This document shows positions 13,736 to 22,536 of a DNA stretch of 58,810 nt, one piece after another (positions within the stretch are counted from its first letter, which is position 1; every line of letters begins with the position of its first letter). Under the pieces are notes generated by a model, which worked only from the letters and a program-made list of their open reading frames with translations, ran no database searches and was not told the origin of the DNA. Source of the DNA: JABMQF01 sp964563755 (GTDB lineage: Archaea; Nanobdellota; Nanobdellia; Woesearchaeales; UBA11576). Made by a program: the position numbers and the translations under genes. The stretch covers positions 1-58,810 of the forward strand of contig CAZLYC010000012.1 in assembly GCA_964563755.1 (NCBI GenBank), in the 5' to 3' direction.

Positions 13736-15502
13736 ATGGATTACAAAAAGCTGGTGGATGTCTATCAGTCTATTGAGTCTACGACAAAGAGGCTCGAGAA
13801 GACTTTTCTTGTCTCTCAGTTTCTCAAAGATACAGATATAGATGATATAGACAAGATAATCCTTCTGCTGCAAGGCAGGGTTTTTCCGCCATTTGATGAG
13901 AGAAAGCTTGGCATATCAGCAAAGACTGTTGTAAAAGCGCTGAACAAGTCTCTTGGAATAACATCTGAGGATATTGAGGATAGCTGGAAGAAGACAGGAG
14001 ACCTGGGTCTTACCGCGGAGAAGCTATCAGCAAAGAAGAAGCAGGTGACTCTTTTCTCGCAGACTCTTACCGTCGGTAAAGTGTTCTCTAACATCAGGAA
14101 GCTTTCAGAATTGGAAGGCACAGGGACTGTGAATCAGAAGATATCTTATGTTTCAGAATTGCTCACAAGCGCATCTCCTGCAGAGGCAAGGTATGTCATA
14201 AGGACTGTTCTCGAGGACCTCCGTGTAGGGATAGGAGAGGGTGTCTTGAGGGACGCGATAGTCTGGGCATTCTTTGATGACAGCATACACATAAATTATG
14301 ACAAGGAAGCAAGGTCGATAAATCCTGAGAACCGCGAACTGTACAATGCTTATGTTGAAGTTGTGCAGGAGGCATTTGACATACTGAATGATTTCTCTGA
14401 GATTGCGAGGATTGCAAGGGTATCTGGTCTCAAGGGTCTTAAGCTCATAGGTGTTGTCGTCGGTAAACCTATAAAGGTCATGCTTTACAAGAAGGTCAAG
14501 GATATACCTGAGGCGTTCGAGACCGTCAGTAAGCCTGCAGCATTTGAATACAAGTACGACGGTTTTAGGGTTCAGATACATAATGACAAGGGAAAGATAA
14601 AAGTTTTCACAAGAAGGCTTGAGGAAGTGACTCAGCAATTCCCTGAGGTGGTCGAGTATGCTTCTAAGAATATCAAGGGAGAAAGTTATATCATAGACGC
14701 AGAGTGTGTAGGGTATGACCCGAATACGAAGAAGTATCTCGCATTCCAGAGCATCTCGCAGAGGATCAAGAGGAAGTATGACATAAAGGAGATGTCTGAC
14801 AAGTTCCCTGTCGAGCTTAACGTCTTCGATATACTCAACTATGAGGGCCAGTCTCTTATCAAGAAGCCTTTCAGGGATAGGAGAAAGATAATTGAGGACA
14901 TAGTTACGCAGATTCCTTACAAGATAATAGCAGCAAAGCAGCTGATAACAGATGACCTTGCTGCGGGTGAGAAATTCTACAAGGAATCGCTCGCTGCCGG
15001 CGAGGAAGGCATAATGGTCAAGAATCTCGACGGCATCTACAAGCCTGGTGCAAGAGTAGGTTATGGTGTGAAAGTCAAGCCTGTGATGGAATCTCTCGAC
15101 CTCGTGATTGTCGCAGCAGAATGGGGCGAAGGCAAGCGTTCTGGCTGGTTCACAAGTTTCACTCTTGCTTGTTACGACCCTGATACTGGAAATTTCCTCG
15201 AGATAGGTAAAGTCGGTACGGGTGTCAAGGAGAAGACTGAAGAAGGTGTGAGTTTCGAGCAGCTGACGAACATAATCACCCCTCTTGTCCTGCAGGAGAA
15301 AGGACGCGACGTGATTGTCAAGCCTTCGCTCGTGGTCGAGATCAATTTTGAGGAGATACAGAAGAGTCCTACTTATTCGTCCGGCTATGCGTTGAGGTTT
15401 CCGCGCGTCGTTAGGATCCGTGAGGATCGTGTAGCCGAGGAATGCTCGGATATTTCTTTGGTGGAGGATCTTTACTCTACCCAGAGAGCCAGGCATTCTT
15501 GA
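13736..15502 (+). CDS. lig: ATP-dependent DNA ligase
   Basis: 588 residues, the usual archaeal length. The N-terminal half is the helical DNA-binding domain. The adenylation motif is EYKYDGFRVQIH, whose Lys receives AMP. Later motifs are present (YIIDAECVGYD, EEGIMVKNLDG, GVKVKPVMESLD), followed by an OB-fold domain. It seals nicks in replication and repair. TTTTTAAAC about 25 bases before ATG indicates leaderless transcription. Downstream is a coiled-coil protein, 46 bases after the stop. Confidence 0.96.
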   Translation: MDYKKLVDVYQSIESTTKRLEKTFLVSQFLKDTDIDDIDKIILLLQGRVFPPFDERKLGISAKTVVKALNKSLGITSEDIEDSWKKTGDLGLTAEKLSAKKKQVTLFSQTLTVGKVFSNIRKLSELEGTGTVNQKISYVSELLTSASPAEARYVIRTVLEDLRVGIGEGVLRDAIVWAFFDDSIHINYDKEARSINPENRELYNAYVEVVQEAFDILNDFSEIARIARVSGLKGLKLIGVVVGKPIKVMLYKKVKDIPEAFETVSKPAAFEYKYDGFRVQIHNDKGKIKVFTRRLEEVTQQFPEVVEYASKNIKGESYIIDAECVGYDPNTKKYLAFQSISQRIKRKYDIKEMSDKFPVELNVFDILNYEGQSLIKKPFRDRRKIIEDIVTQIPYKIIAAKQLITDDLAAGEKFYKESLAAGEEGIMVKNLDGIYKPGARVGYGVKVKPVMESLDLVIVAAEWGEGKRSGWFTSFTLACYDPDTGNFLEIGKVGTGVKEKTEEGVSFEQLTNIITPLVLQEKGRDVIVKPSLVVEINFEEIQKSPTYSSGYALRFPRVVRIREDRVAEECSDISLVEDLYSTQRARHS

Positions 15503-15548
15503 TTGATATTGAATCATATTGGATTTTTGTTTTGAAGGGGGTGTTGCG

Positions 15549-16139
15549 ATGATAGATAAAGTCAAGGGATTGATGGCTGTAGGGGAGAATCTTGACGAGA
15601 TTTCAAAGAAAGTCAGGTCTGTAGCCGATTCTGTCGCTGCGCAGTCAAAAGAGCTTTCTGCGTTCAAGAAAGAAGTGTCTGAACTCAAGTCAGGCATAGT
15701 TAAATTGAATTCTGAGTCTGAAAAACTGGTCTCATCTATAGATTCGCAGATTTCTGGCCTGAAATCTTCTGTCGATGACTTGAAGAAGGAAGTTTATGAC
15801 TTCAAGCTGATAAAAGCGGACATAAAATCTAAGCTTGTGAGTGAGTTATCAGAGACGTTTAGGGAAGAGTTGAGGCAGGAGACAAGGAAGCTTGACCTTG
15901 ATGTCAAGAATTTCAACGACCTTAAGAACGAGCTTTCTGTCCTCGTCGGTAAATTCAAGTCTGTCGAGCTTGAGATAGAGAAGTTCAGGTCTATCGCGCA
16001 GAACATAAAGGCTGCTGATTTCGAGCTGACGCATCATGCGCGGGAGCTTGCGAAGGCGGACCAGGAGAAGCTTACCCTGATGCAGAAGATTGACCAGCTT
16101 GAGAGGCTTCTCTCGAAGCTAAGAAGGCAGGGGCATTAG
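15549..16139 (+). CDS. Coiled-coil protein
   Basis: 196 residues from MIDKVKGLMAVGENLDEISK. Almost the whole chain is heptad-patterned coiled coil (for example LSAFKKEVSELKSGIVKLN and LKSSVDDLKKEVYDFKLI) without Cys, signal peptide or membrane segment. GGGGGTG seven bases before the ATG at 15549 fixes the start; an in-frame upstream codon at 15519 has no such support. It may be cotranscribed with DNA ligase, but a function cannot be deduced; a structural or nucleic-acid-organising role is inference. Its last 68 bases overlap the end of the convergent gene. Confidence 0.75.
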   Translation: MIDKVKGLMAVGENLDEISKKVRSVADSVAAQSKELSAFKKEVSELKSGIVKLNSESEKLVSSIDSQISGLKSSVDDLKKEVYDFKLIKADIKSKLVSELSETFREELRQETRKLDLDVKNFNDLKNELSVLVGKFKSVELEIEKFRSIAQNIKAADFELTHHARELAKADQEKLTLMQKIDQLERLLSKLRRQGH

Positions 16140-16752
16140 GATAATTTTTTTCTTTTTCCTGTTTTATCTCTTGTTTTTCCTCTTTTCTCTTTTTTATTTC
16201 AGTGTATATGAGTAACATCATGATTGCTGTTGATAGCAGGATTATTGTCATTGTCTCTGCGGTCATATTTTTTTCATTGGGTTGCGTTTTTACATCTGTG
16301 TTTTCTTGATTTTCTTCTTTTTTCCCTATTTCTAGCGGTCTGCTTTCTGTTTTTTTGTCATTGTCATCAGGGTGTTCATTGTTTTCTCCAAGATATGCCT
16401 TGATTGCTATCGCTGGCAGGAGTCCGACTGTCTCTCCATCTATTTTTTGTGCTGTTTCGACGATGATTAGCTCTTCTTCTTTTTCTTCTTCTGATTGAGG
16501 TTCTGCTTCACAGTGTATGCTTGCTTCGCTTCTTGCATCTATCTTGCCGTCTTGTGGTGTGCAGCTTATCTTACTGGTTACGTTGAACTCTATCTCTGCA
16601 TCATTCGGGTTCAGTATCTTGAAATTCGCAGCTCCTTCATCCAGTGTTATCCTGTCAGGCACAACGCCTACACCTAGCGCGAGCGCTTCTTGCGTCATCA
16701 GGATAAGCAGCAGGACTGGCAGTAGGACTGAGATTATTGTTGCTGCCCGCAT
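16072..16752 (-). CDS. Secreted protein anchored by a C-terminal membrane segment
   Basis: 226 residues: N-terminal signal peptide (residues 4-24, LLPVLLLILMTQEALA), a beta-rich extracellular domain of about 100 residues with two Cys, an acidic/polar linker (residues 125-160), one membrane helix (TIILLSTAIMMLLIY) and a basic cytoplasmic tail rich in K/E. The domain (RITLDEGAANFKILNPNDAEIEF) looks like an immunoglobulin-like archaeal surface module. It starts one base after the lamin-tail gene stop, so the two are coupled and may form one surface complex. Confidence 0.7.
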   Translation of the reverse strand: MRAATIISVLLPVLLLILMTQEALALGVGVVPDRITLDEGAANFKILNPNDAEIEFNVTSKISCTPQDGKIDARSEASIHCEAEPQSEEEKEEELIIVETAQKIDGETVGLLPAIAIKAYLGENNEHPDDNDKKTESRPLEIGKKEENQENTDVKTQPNEKNMTAETMTIILLSTAIMMLLIYTEIKKRKEEKQEIKQEKEKNYPNAPAFLASREASQAGQSSASG

Positions 16753-16753
16753 C

Positions 16754-18157
16754 TTAGCTGCTCACCGCTACGATTGTCACAGAGCCGGTGTAATTTCCAT
16801 TATTGGTTGTTGGCGGGATGTATATCTGGAATCCCATGCCTGTCAAGCTGTCTGCCCCGTTCTCAAGTCCGATGCTCATTATCTGCAGCGTCGTGGATAT
16901 TGTTCCGGATAAGCCGCTTCCGAAATCATTGTCCAGGCTGTACTTCATGTTGCCTATCGCTATGCTGCCTGCCGCTCCTGTCATGTCTGTGCCATACACG
17001 CCTATATCGATGATTGTGTTGCCGATATTCCTTATCGTTGGAGCGCCTTGCGTCGAAAGTGCGAAGTCGCCTCTGACTTCTGTTGTGCTGCCGAGCGCAG
17101 CATTGGTGAACTGCAGAGATGCCGCGTCGATTGAGATGGCGGTCATGCTTAGGTATTGGAATCCAATTGTTGCTGTGCTGTTTGCTGTTGCATCTGCTGC
17201 AATCATCGTTATGTTGTATGTTCCAGCAGCGTCGTAGAATTCCATCAGGATTGCGCCTTCATAGATTGCTTCTGTTGTGTTTATATCCTGCGTCTTTGAA
17301 AGCTCGACTGTTCTTGCAGGTATTGTATTGAGCATCGCTGTCACGCTTTCTATTGTGCTTGTCCCATCTGGCTCGCTGACCTGTGCGCGTATCCTGATTT
17401 CTTTTTGTGATTCAGGCACAGGTATTATCTGAGCTCCTGCTGTCAAGTTATCCTCATCCTGTATGCTTGATGAGATTATTGATGGCGGGCTGTTCATTAT
17501 TGTGACGCTGACAGGGATTGTTGTAGCTGAGTCTCCATCTTGTTGTATTGTTGTGCTTGAATTATTTGGGTCTGGAACTGATGCTGTAAAATCTTGGCTG
17601 TTGTTGTCAGTGTCTTGGGTGAGGTCTGCCCTTGCAAGAGATTCTCCTGCGCTTGTTGGTGTTGCTGGATTTTCTTCATATAGTCCTGGACTGATTCCTG
17701 CTGTGTTTCCCCATCCTATCGCGTCAAGTGTTGTTCCGTTCGGATGCACTATAGCGACTCCTGCGTCTGTGTTTGTCAGTGTTATCGCTTCTTCATGGTC
17801 TGCATCTTGCCATGCTGCATTGTCTTTGAGTGTGCTCCAACCTATGTCTGCTATTAGATAGAATGTGTGCGGTTCAAGTATTGTTCCTGCAGGTATTGTA
17901 GCGTCAGCAGCGCTGCTCTCTGTCTTGATTACATATCCGCTTATGTCTATTGGTCCTGCTGTTGGGTTGTATATCTCTACAGCTTCCCCGCCGGTCTCTG
18001 TTGTAATTGGGTCGTAAAGCACTTCGCTGATTATAACGTGGTTCACTTGTTCAAGCGCTGTGCAGAAAGCAGGCATGATAGCTGCGGCGATTGCAATCAG
18101 CATTATCAAAAGTATCTTTTTCTTCATAGCTCTGGCTATCTTGTTATTTTTCATCAT
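16754..18157 (-). CDS. Secreted lamin-tail-domain protein
   Basis: 467 residues. Signal peptide at residues 12-34. Residues 38-160 are a lamin-tail domain: HVIISEVLYDP, GGEAVEIYNPTAGPIDISGY and TIPAGTILEPHTFYLIAD are its hallmarks; the fold is an Ig-like sandwich found in archaeal and bacterial surface proteins. Then come a Thr/Ser/Asn-rich linker, an Ig-like middle and a C-terminal domain (residues 345-467) with no name I can give. It has no membrane anchor of its own; the coupled gene downstream has one. Ribosome binding site GAGGTGG; a long structured leader lies upstream. Confidence 0.82.
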   Translation of the reverse strand: MMKNNKIARAMKKKILLIMLIAIAAAIMPAFCTALEQVNHVIISEVLYDPITTETGGEAVEIYNPTAGPIDISGYVIKTESSAADATIPAGTILEPHTFYLIADIGWSTLKDNAAWQDADHEEAITLTNTDAGVAIVHPNGTTLDAIGWGNTAGISPGLYEENPATPTSAGESLARADLTQDTDNNSQDFTASVPDPNNSSTTIQQDGDSATTIPVSVTIMNSPPSIISSSIQDEDNLTAGAQIIPVPESQKEIRIRAQVSEPDGTSTIESVTAMLNTIPARTVELSKTQDINTTEAIYEGAILMEFYDAAGTYNITMIAADATANSTATIGFQYLSMTAISIDAASLQFTNAALGSTTEVRGDFALSTQGAPTIRNIGNTIIDIGVYGTDMTGAAGSIAIGNMKYSLDNDFGSGLSGTISTTLQIMSIGLENGADSLTGMGFQIYIPPTTNNGNYTGSVTIVAVSS

Positions 18158-18179
18158 TCCACCTCATATTGGTGGGCGC

Positions 18180-18256
18180 GCAGGCGTGGTGTGTATAGGT
18201 TACTTTTATTCAGTCTCGCCTGCAGCCCTGAAAGATTGTTGGCATTTCCCCAACAA
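18180..18256 (-). promoter_or_regulatory. Structured leader of the lamin-tail gene
   Basis: Two perfect 7-bp stems lie between a TATA-like box (about 18285-18297) and the start codon: TTGTTGG/CCAACAA (18236-18256) and GCAGGCG/CGCCTGC (18180-18223). The leader of about 100 bases is much longer than typical for this genome, which suggests RNA-level control (inference). Confidence 0.45.
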
Positions 18257-18305
18257 GACTTATGGTAGTTTATTCTTTTGAGGCTTAATAAATATTGTTA
18301 AGAAT

Positions 18306-18347
18306 AATCCGCAAATAGCGACGAGTCTGTCAGAATATCTGCGGATT
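18306..18347. terminator. Hairpin between two minus-strand genes
   Basis: AATCCGCA (18306-18313) pairs with TGCGGATT (18340-18347) around 26 bases. It lies 13 bases after the stop of the lipoprotein gene ending at 18361. The T-run is on the plus-strand side, so it is a hairpin of the leftward transcript without a T-run, or a terminator for rightward transcripts. Confidence 0.45.
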
Positions 18348-18360
18348 TTTTGTTTTACTT

Positions 18361-19365
18361 TCAGCAGTATTCTCCTTTGAATCCTTTCACGCAGACGTCT
18401 TTGTAGTCAGGATTTGCTATTAGATTGCATAGTGCCTGGTTGTTCTTGCTCTTCGCGAATCCGCCATAGCATGTGCAGTATCTGTCTGAGTAATTGTCTT
18501 CGTCTATTATGTTGCAGACCGATATCTTGTCGAGCCTTATCGCTGTATTGAGTATGCAGTCGTTGATTGTCTGTCCTGTCGGTTGGCAGAAATAGCATTT
18601 CCTTGCCTGCGCTTCTGCTCCTGTCTGCTGTCCGGTTGCTTTCAGGCATTCTAGGTAGTGGCATCCGCTATTATTGCAGTTTGCCGCATCGTTCATCTTC
18701 TTTGAGAAGTCATAAGCGCAGTCTTCTGTCGTGTATTTGTTGTCATTCCTGTAGCCTGAGCATGCTGCATCGAATGCGTTCATCTCGAATATTTCTGGGA
18801 ACGCTGACACTCTCCAGCTTCCTTCCTCGAATATGAGCGTTACGCCTGGGACGGTGATGTTCTGTATATTGGTCAATGCGTTTATGTTAAGATCTGCGGT
18901 GTCGTCTCCCATCATGATGCCTGCGTAGCTTACTTCTGTGAGTCTTTTGTACAATGGCTCGAGTTCCATCACTGTCTTGAATTCCTCTACGCTCTTTTTC
19001 TGTTTGAGTTCAGAGGTCAGCATGGCATACATCATGCTGTATTGTTTTGAGTTCCATTTCTCTGCGAACAGTCTTCCTGTCTTTTCAGCGTCTTCTATTG
19101 TGCCCTTCTGCTGTGTTGTCTGCTCTGTCTGGACTTCAATTTTTTCTTCTGTACTGTTCTGCGTTTGCGCTGTCACTTCTTCTTTATGTTCTTCAGTTTT
19201 CTTCTCATCTATGTCACAGACTCCATTCCGGTCTGCGTCCATGCAGCATCCGCTGCCTTTCTGTATCAATGGAGACGTGCATTCGAGCATAACAGCGGTC
19301 TGACTCTCGCATCCTAACATTAGAACGCACATGACTATAGATAACAACAGAACAAACATTTTCAT
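18361..19365 (-). CDS. Cys-rich lipoprotein with NTF2-like domain
   Basis: 334 residues from the ATG at 19365, which has GGTG eight bases upstream; an in-frame GTG at 19374 is less likely. Lipobox LMLGC. Then GSGCCMDADRNGVCDIDE, a short Cys/Asp motif like a calcium-binding loop, and a Glu/Thr-rich linker. Residues about 95-195 (GRLFAEKWNSKQYSMMYAML) look like an NTF2-like fold. The C-terminal 130 residues hold some 14 Cys, several in CxxC spacing (CYFC), suggesting disulfides or metal. Surface function unknown. Confidence 0.75.
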   Translation of the reverse strand: MKMFVLLLSIVMCVLMLGCESQTAVMLECTSPLIQKGSGCCMDADRNGVCDIDEKKTEEHKEEVTAQTQNSTEEKIEVQTEQTTQQKGTIEDAEKTGRLFAEKWNSKQYSMMYAMLTSELKQKKSVEEFKTVMELEPLYKRLTEVSYAGIMMGDDTADLNINALTNIQNITVPGVTLIFEEGSWRVSAFPEIFEMNAFDAACSGYRNDNKYTTEDCAYDFSKKMNDAANCNNSGCHYLECLKATGQQTGAEAQARKCYFCQPTGQTINDCILNTAIRLDKISVCNIIDEDNYSDRYCTCYGGFAKSKNNQALCNLIANPDYKDVCVKGFKGEYC

Positions 19366-19614
19366 CTTGGACACCTTTTTTACAATTACTCTTTGGAGAC
19401 TTTCTTTTTTACTTCATTTTCATTACTGCATAGCTATTTATGTTTTATGAATATGATTTAATGACACGGCCAGACGGCAAGACAGTTGCGAGCTTGGCAT
19501 TGATTTTAGCGACTTTTCTTTTTAAAGACTGGTCACCCAAAAGTTTTAAATATCACGCATCGTTATGGAAGCTTATCCTTCTACGATTTTTAAAGCGATG
19601 TAGAGGGCAATAAA

Positions 19615-20310
19615 ATGGCAGAAAAGGTAAAAAACGACGATTTTGTAGAGCTGGATTACACAGGAGTGTTAAAAGACGGCCAAGTTGTCTTTGATACTAC
19701 TATAGAGACTGTTGCAAAGAAAGAAGGAATATTAGACCCTAAAATGTCTTATGGTCCTATATCCCTTTGTGTAGGCCAGGGGCAGATACTTCCAGGTCTG
19801 GACGCAAGGCTTGCTGGTCTTGAACTAGGCAAGGAACATGAAGTCCTTCTCTCTCCAGAAGCGGCATTCGGCAGGAAAGACGGAAAGCTGATGAAGCTCG
19901 TGCCAACGAATGTCTTCAAGAAGCAGGGCATAAATCCTATGGCTGGCCTCCAGGTCAATGTCGACGGGGCAATCGGAGTCATAAGGACAGTCACAGGCGG
20001 CAGGACAGTCATCGATTTCAATCATCCTTTCGCAGGAAAGGAAATATTGTATAAAGTCATCATAAGACGCATGATAACTGATGAGAAAGAGAAGGTGCTT
20101 GCGCTTGTTGAGCTCGCTCTTAACCAGAAGAGAGGAGCTGTGGACATCAGCATAGCTGCCGGTAAGGCCTTGATAACTGTCAATACGAAATTCCCGGATG
20201 AGCTGCTGAATCTTCTCAAGGGAAGGATACTTAAGCTCCTGCCTTCAATAAAGGAAGTTGAGTTTAAGGTGCGTGTCAAGGAAGAGAAGAAAGAAGACAA
20301 GAAGCATTAA
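19615..20310 (+). CDS. FKBP-type peptidyl-prolyl isomerase (SlyD-like, archaeal long form)
   Basis: 231 residues. Residues 8-90 and 135-155 form the FKBP domain (FVELDYTGVLKDGQVVFDTT, LCVGQGQILPGLDARLAGL, INPMAGLQVNVDG), interrupted by the flap insert that gives SlyD-like proteins chaperone activity. The remaining C-terminal domain is the archaeal long-type extension. It speeds proline isomerisation during folding in the cytoplasm. Ribosome binding site AGAGGG; TATA-like GTTTTAAATATC at 19542-19553. It stands before the ftsZ1 cluster. Confidence 0.93.
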   Translation: MAEKVKNDDFVELDYTGVLKDGQVVFDTTIETVAKKEGILDPKMSYGPISLCVGQGQILPGLDARLAGLELGKEHEVLLSPEAAFGRKDGKLMKLVPTNVFKKQGINPMAGLQVNVDGAIGVIRTVTGGRTVIDFNHPFAGKEILYKVIIRRMITDEKEKVLALVELALNQKRGAVDISIAAGKALITVNTKFPDELLNLLKGRILKLLPSIKEVEFKVRVKEEKKEDKKH

Positions 20311-20400
20311 AAATATTCATTGAACATATTCATCGAAAATATTCATTGTTTAACACATAAAAAAAGAGGTCCAGTGATAAAAAAATGGAAGGTGTGACTG

Positions 20401-21555
20401 TTGGAAGACTTCATTCGTGAAACCGCACAGAAGGTTGAACAGAGATTGGAAGCTGCAGCAGACCAGGGCCCTCTTACGAGCAAGGAGCAGAACCCGAAGA
20501 GTGTGCTGAGCGACATCGACGCAGAGCTCGAGGCGTTGCTGAAGAAGCAGCTTGCAAGGATAAAGGTAATAGGTGTCGGCGGTGCCGGCAACAACACAAT
20601 CAACAGGATAACTGAGATAGGCATCAAGGGCGCTGAGATAATCGCCATGAACACTGATGCTCAGGACCTGCTTTACGCTAACGCAAAACGAAAAGTATTG
20701 CTCGGCCGCGAGATAACAGGCGGTCTTGGCGCAGGTGCCCAGCCTAAGATAGGCGAGGAGGCAGCAAAAGAGAGCGAGTCAGAGATCAGGAAGATACTGA
20801 TGGACTCTGACATGGTCTTTGTCACATGCGGACTTGGAGGAGGCACTGGAACTGGTGCCGCGCCGGTAGTCGCTGAAGTCGCAAAGAAAGTAGGCGCTCT
20901 AGCAGTTGGCGTCGTCACATTGCCTTTTGCCATGGAAGGCCAGAGGCGTTACGAGAACGCTGTCATCGGGCTTGAGAAGCTCGAGAACATCGTCGATACA
21001 TTGATTGTCATACCTAACGACAAGCTCTTGGAGCTTGCGCCGGATCTTCCGTTGCAGACAGCTTTTAAAGTCGTCGACGAGATTTTGGCGAACGCAGTCA
21101 AGGGGATTGCGGAGCTCATAACCAAGGCAGGTCTTGTCAACCTCGACTTCGCGGACGTAAGGACTGTGATGGGCAAGGGCGGTGTCGCGCTTATCGGAGT
21201 CGGAGAGTCTGACTCTGAGAACAGGGCTGTTGAGGCTGTCGAGAAGGCCATAAACAACCCATTGCTCGACGTGGACATAAGCGGCGCGAATGGCGCGCTG
21301 ATTAACATCTGTGGCGGGCCTGACATGACGCTTGAAGAAGCAAGAAAGATTGTCGAGACAATATCTGACAAGCTCGACCCTGACGCTAAGATAATATGGG
21401 GAGCGCAGATATCCGAGGACCTCGAGAACACGATAAGGGCTTTGCTAATAATAACCGGAGTGAGGTCAAATCAGATATTCGGGCCAGAGCGCAAGACTTC
21501 AGACAAGAAGAGGCGCGAGATGGAGACTGAACTCGGAATCGAGTTTATAGATTAG
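20401..21555 (+). CDS. ftsZ1: Cell division GTPase FtsZ1
   Basis: 384 residues. Signature loop GGGTGTGAAP, nucleotide-binding start VIGVGGAGNNTIN and T7 loop NLDFADV are all intact. The first 55 residues form a charged helical extension not seen in the other copy at 11448. In many archaea ftsZ1 precedes secE and spt5, as here, which supports the name. It polymerises into the division ring. The start appears to be TTG at 20401, preceded by GGAAGGTGTGA; the nearby ATG and GTG are out of frame or blocked by a stop. Confidence 0.94.
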   Translation: MEDFIRETAQKVEQRLEAAADQGPLTSKEQNPKSVLSDIDAELEALLKKQLARIKVIGVGGAGNNTINRITEIGIKGAEIIAMNTDAQDLLYANAKRKVLLGREITGGLGAGAQPKIGEEAAKESESEIRKILMDSDMVFVTCGLGGGTGTGAAPVVAEVAKKVGALAVGVVTLPFAMEGQRRYENAVIGLEKLENIVDTLIVIPNDKLLELAPDLPLQTAFKVVDEILANAVKGIAELITKAGLVNLDFADVRTVMGKGGVALIGVGESDSENRAVEAVEKAINNPLLDVDISGANGALINICGGPDMTLEEARKIVETISDKLDPDAKIIWGAQISEDLENTIRALLIITGVRSNQIFGPERKTSDKKRREMETELGIEFID

Positions 21556-21612
21556 AATCAATATATCAAGATAATCAAATCAAAAACTTTTGTTGAGTGC
21601 GAGGGAATGAAA

Positions 21613-21798
21613 ATGGACGTTGCATCATGGACGCCTAGGGTGAAGGCATACATCGCTGAATGCGTGCGAGTGTTGAAGATAACGAAGAAGCCTACGAATG
21701 AGGAGTTCAAGACAATATTCAAGGTCTCTGGGCTAGGCATGCTGGCAATAGGTCTTATCGGTTTCATTGTGGTGCTGATAAAGGAGCTACTCCTTTAG
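21613..21798 (+). CDS. secE: Preprotein translocase subunit SecE (Sec61 gamma)
   Basis: About 61 residues: an amphipathic N-terminal helix (RVKAYIAECVRVLKITKKPT) then NEEFKTIFKVSGLGMLAIGLIGFIVVLI, the single membrane segment clamping SecY. Family length and position before spt5 are classical for archaea. I prefer the ATG at 21613 because GAGGG lies seven bases upstream; the ATG at 21607 is too close to it. Confidence 0.93.
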   Translation: MDVASWTPRVKAYIAECVRVLKITKKPTNEEFKTIFKVSGLGMLAIGLIGFIVVLIKELLL

Positions 21799-21824
21799 TT
21801 AAAAGAGGATTGCAGGTAAATAAA

Positions 21825-22511
21825 ATGGCTGAAGAAAACAAACAAGTCGATATGGAGAAGGACGAGTTCGAGCAGTTCTTCGAGGATGAGAAGAAGGAAA
21901 AGCAGGACGTGAAAGACGTCAAGGCATCCGTTGTCCCTGACATAGCGCCTGTCGCTGTCGCAGAGGAAGTTCCCGAGGAGAAGCCTGCGAAGAAGCGCAA
22001 GGCAAAGGCGGCAAAAGAGGACGTTGCTGAAGTCAAGCCTGCCGATAAGGAAGAAGGGACTGCTATTTATGCTCTGAGGACCACTGCTAACAGGGAAGAC
22101 CAGGTGATGGACTTCCTCATGAGCCACATAGACAGGAAGAAGCTGAATGTTTATTCTGTAATCAGGCCTCATGGCATGAGAGGTTACATATTCTTAGAGG
22201 CTGCCACGCGTCTCGATGCTGAGCACGCTGTGCATGGCATCCCTTACGCACGAGGGATACTGCCTAAGACCGTAGGCTATAATGAGCTTGAGCACATGGT
22301 CGAGCCTGTCAAGAAGGAGCTCAACATAAAGAAGAACGACATCGTCGAGATAATATCTGGTCCGTTCAAGCGCGAGACCGCAAAGATAACGAGGATCGAC
22401 GAGCAGAAAGAGGAAGTCGTCGTTGAGCTTGTGGAAGCTGCAGTACCTATCCCGATAACCTTGAAGCTAGATGCTGTGAAGGTCATCAGGAGAGAGAGCG
22501 GCGATGAATGA
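21825..22511 (+). CDS. spt5: Transcription elongation factor Spt5
   Basis: 228 residues. Residues 1-75 are a highly charged, Lys/Glu-rich extension. Residues 78-160 are the NGN domain (IYALRTTANREDQVMDFLM, IRPHGMRGYIFLEA) that binds RNA polymerase over its cleft and partners Spt4. Residues about 165-205 are the KOW domain (NDIVEIISGPFKRETAKI). It raises processivity and couples transcription to translation. The acidic/basic N-terminal extension is longer than in textbook archaeal Spt5. Confidence 0.94.
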   Translation: MAEENKQVDMEKDEFEQFFEDEKKEKQDVKDVKASVVPDIAPVAVAEEVPEEKPAKKRKAKAAKEDVAEVKPADKEEGTAIYALRTTANREDQVMDFLMSHIDRKKLNVYSVIRPHGMRGYIFLEAATRLDAEHAVHGIPYARGILPKTVGYNELEHMVEPVKKELNIKKNDIVEIISGPFKRETAKITRIDEQKEEVVVELVEAAVPIPITLKLDAVKVIRRESGDE

Positions 22512-22536
22512 ATGATATTGCTGAAAAGGTGTTAAA

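Noticed and set aside
14153..15697. 514-codon minus-strand frame opposite DNA ligase
   Set aside because: The plus strand encodes an unmistakable ligase; the opposite frame has no family features and arises from codon bias.
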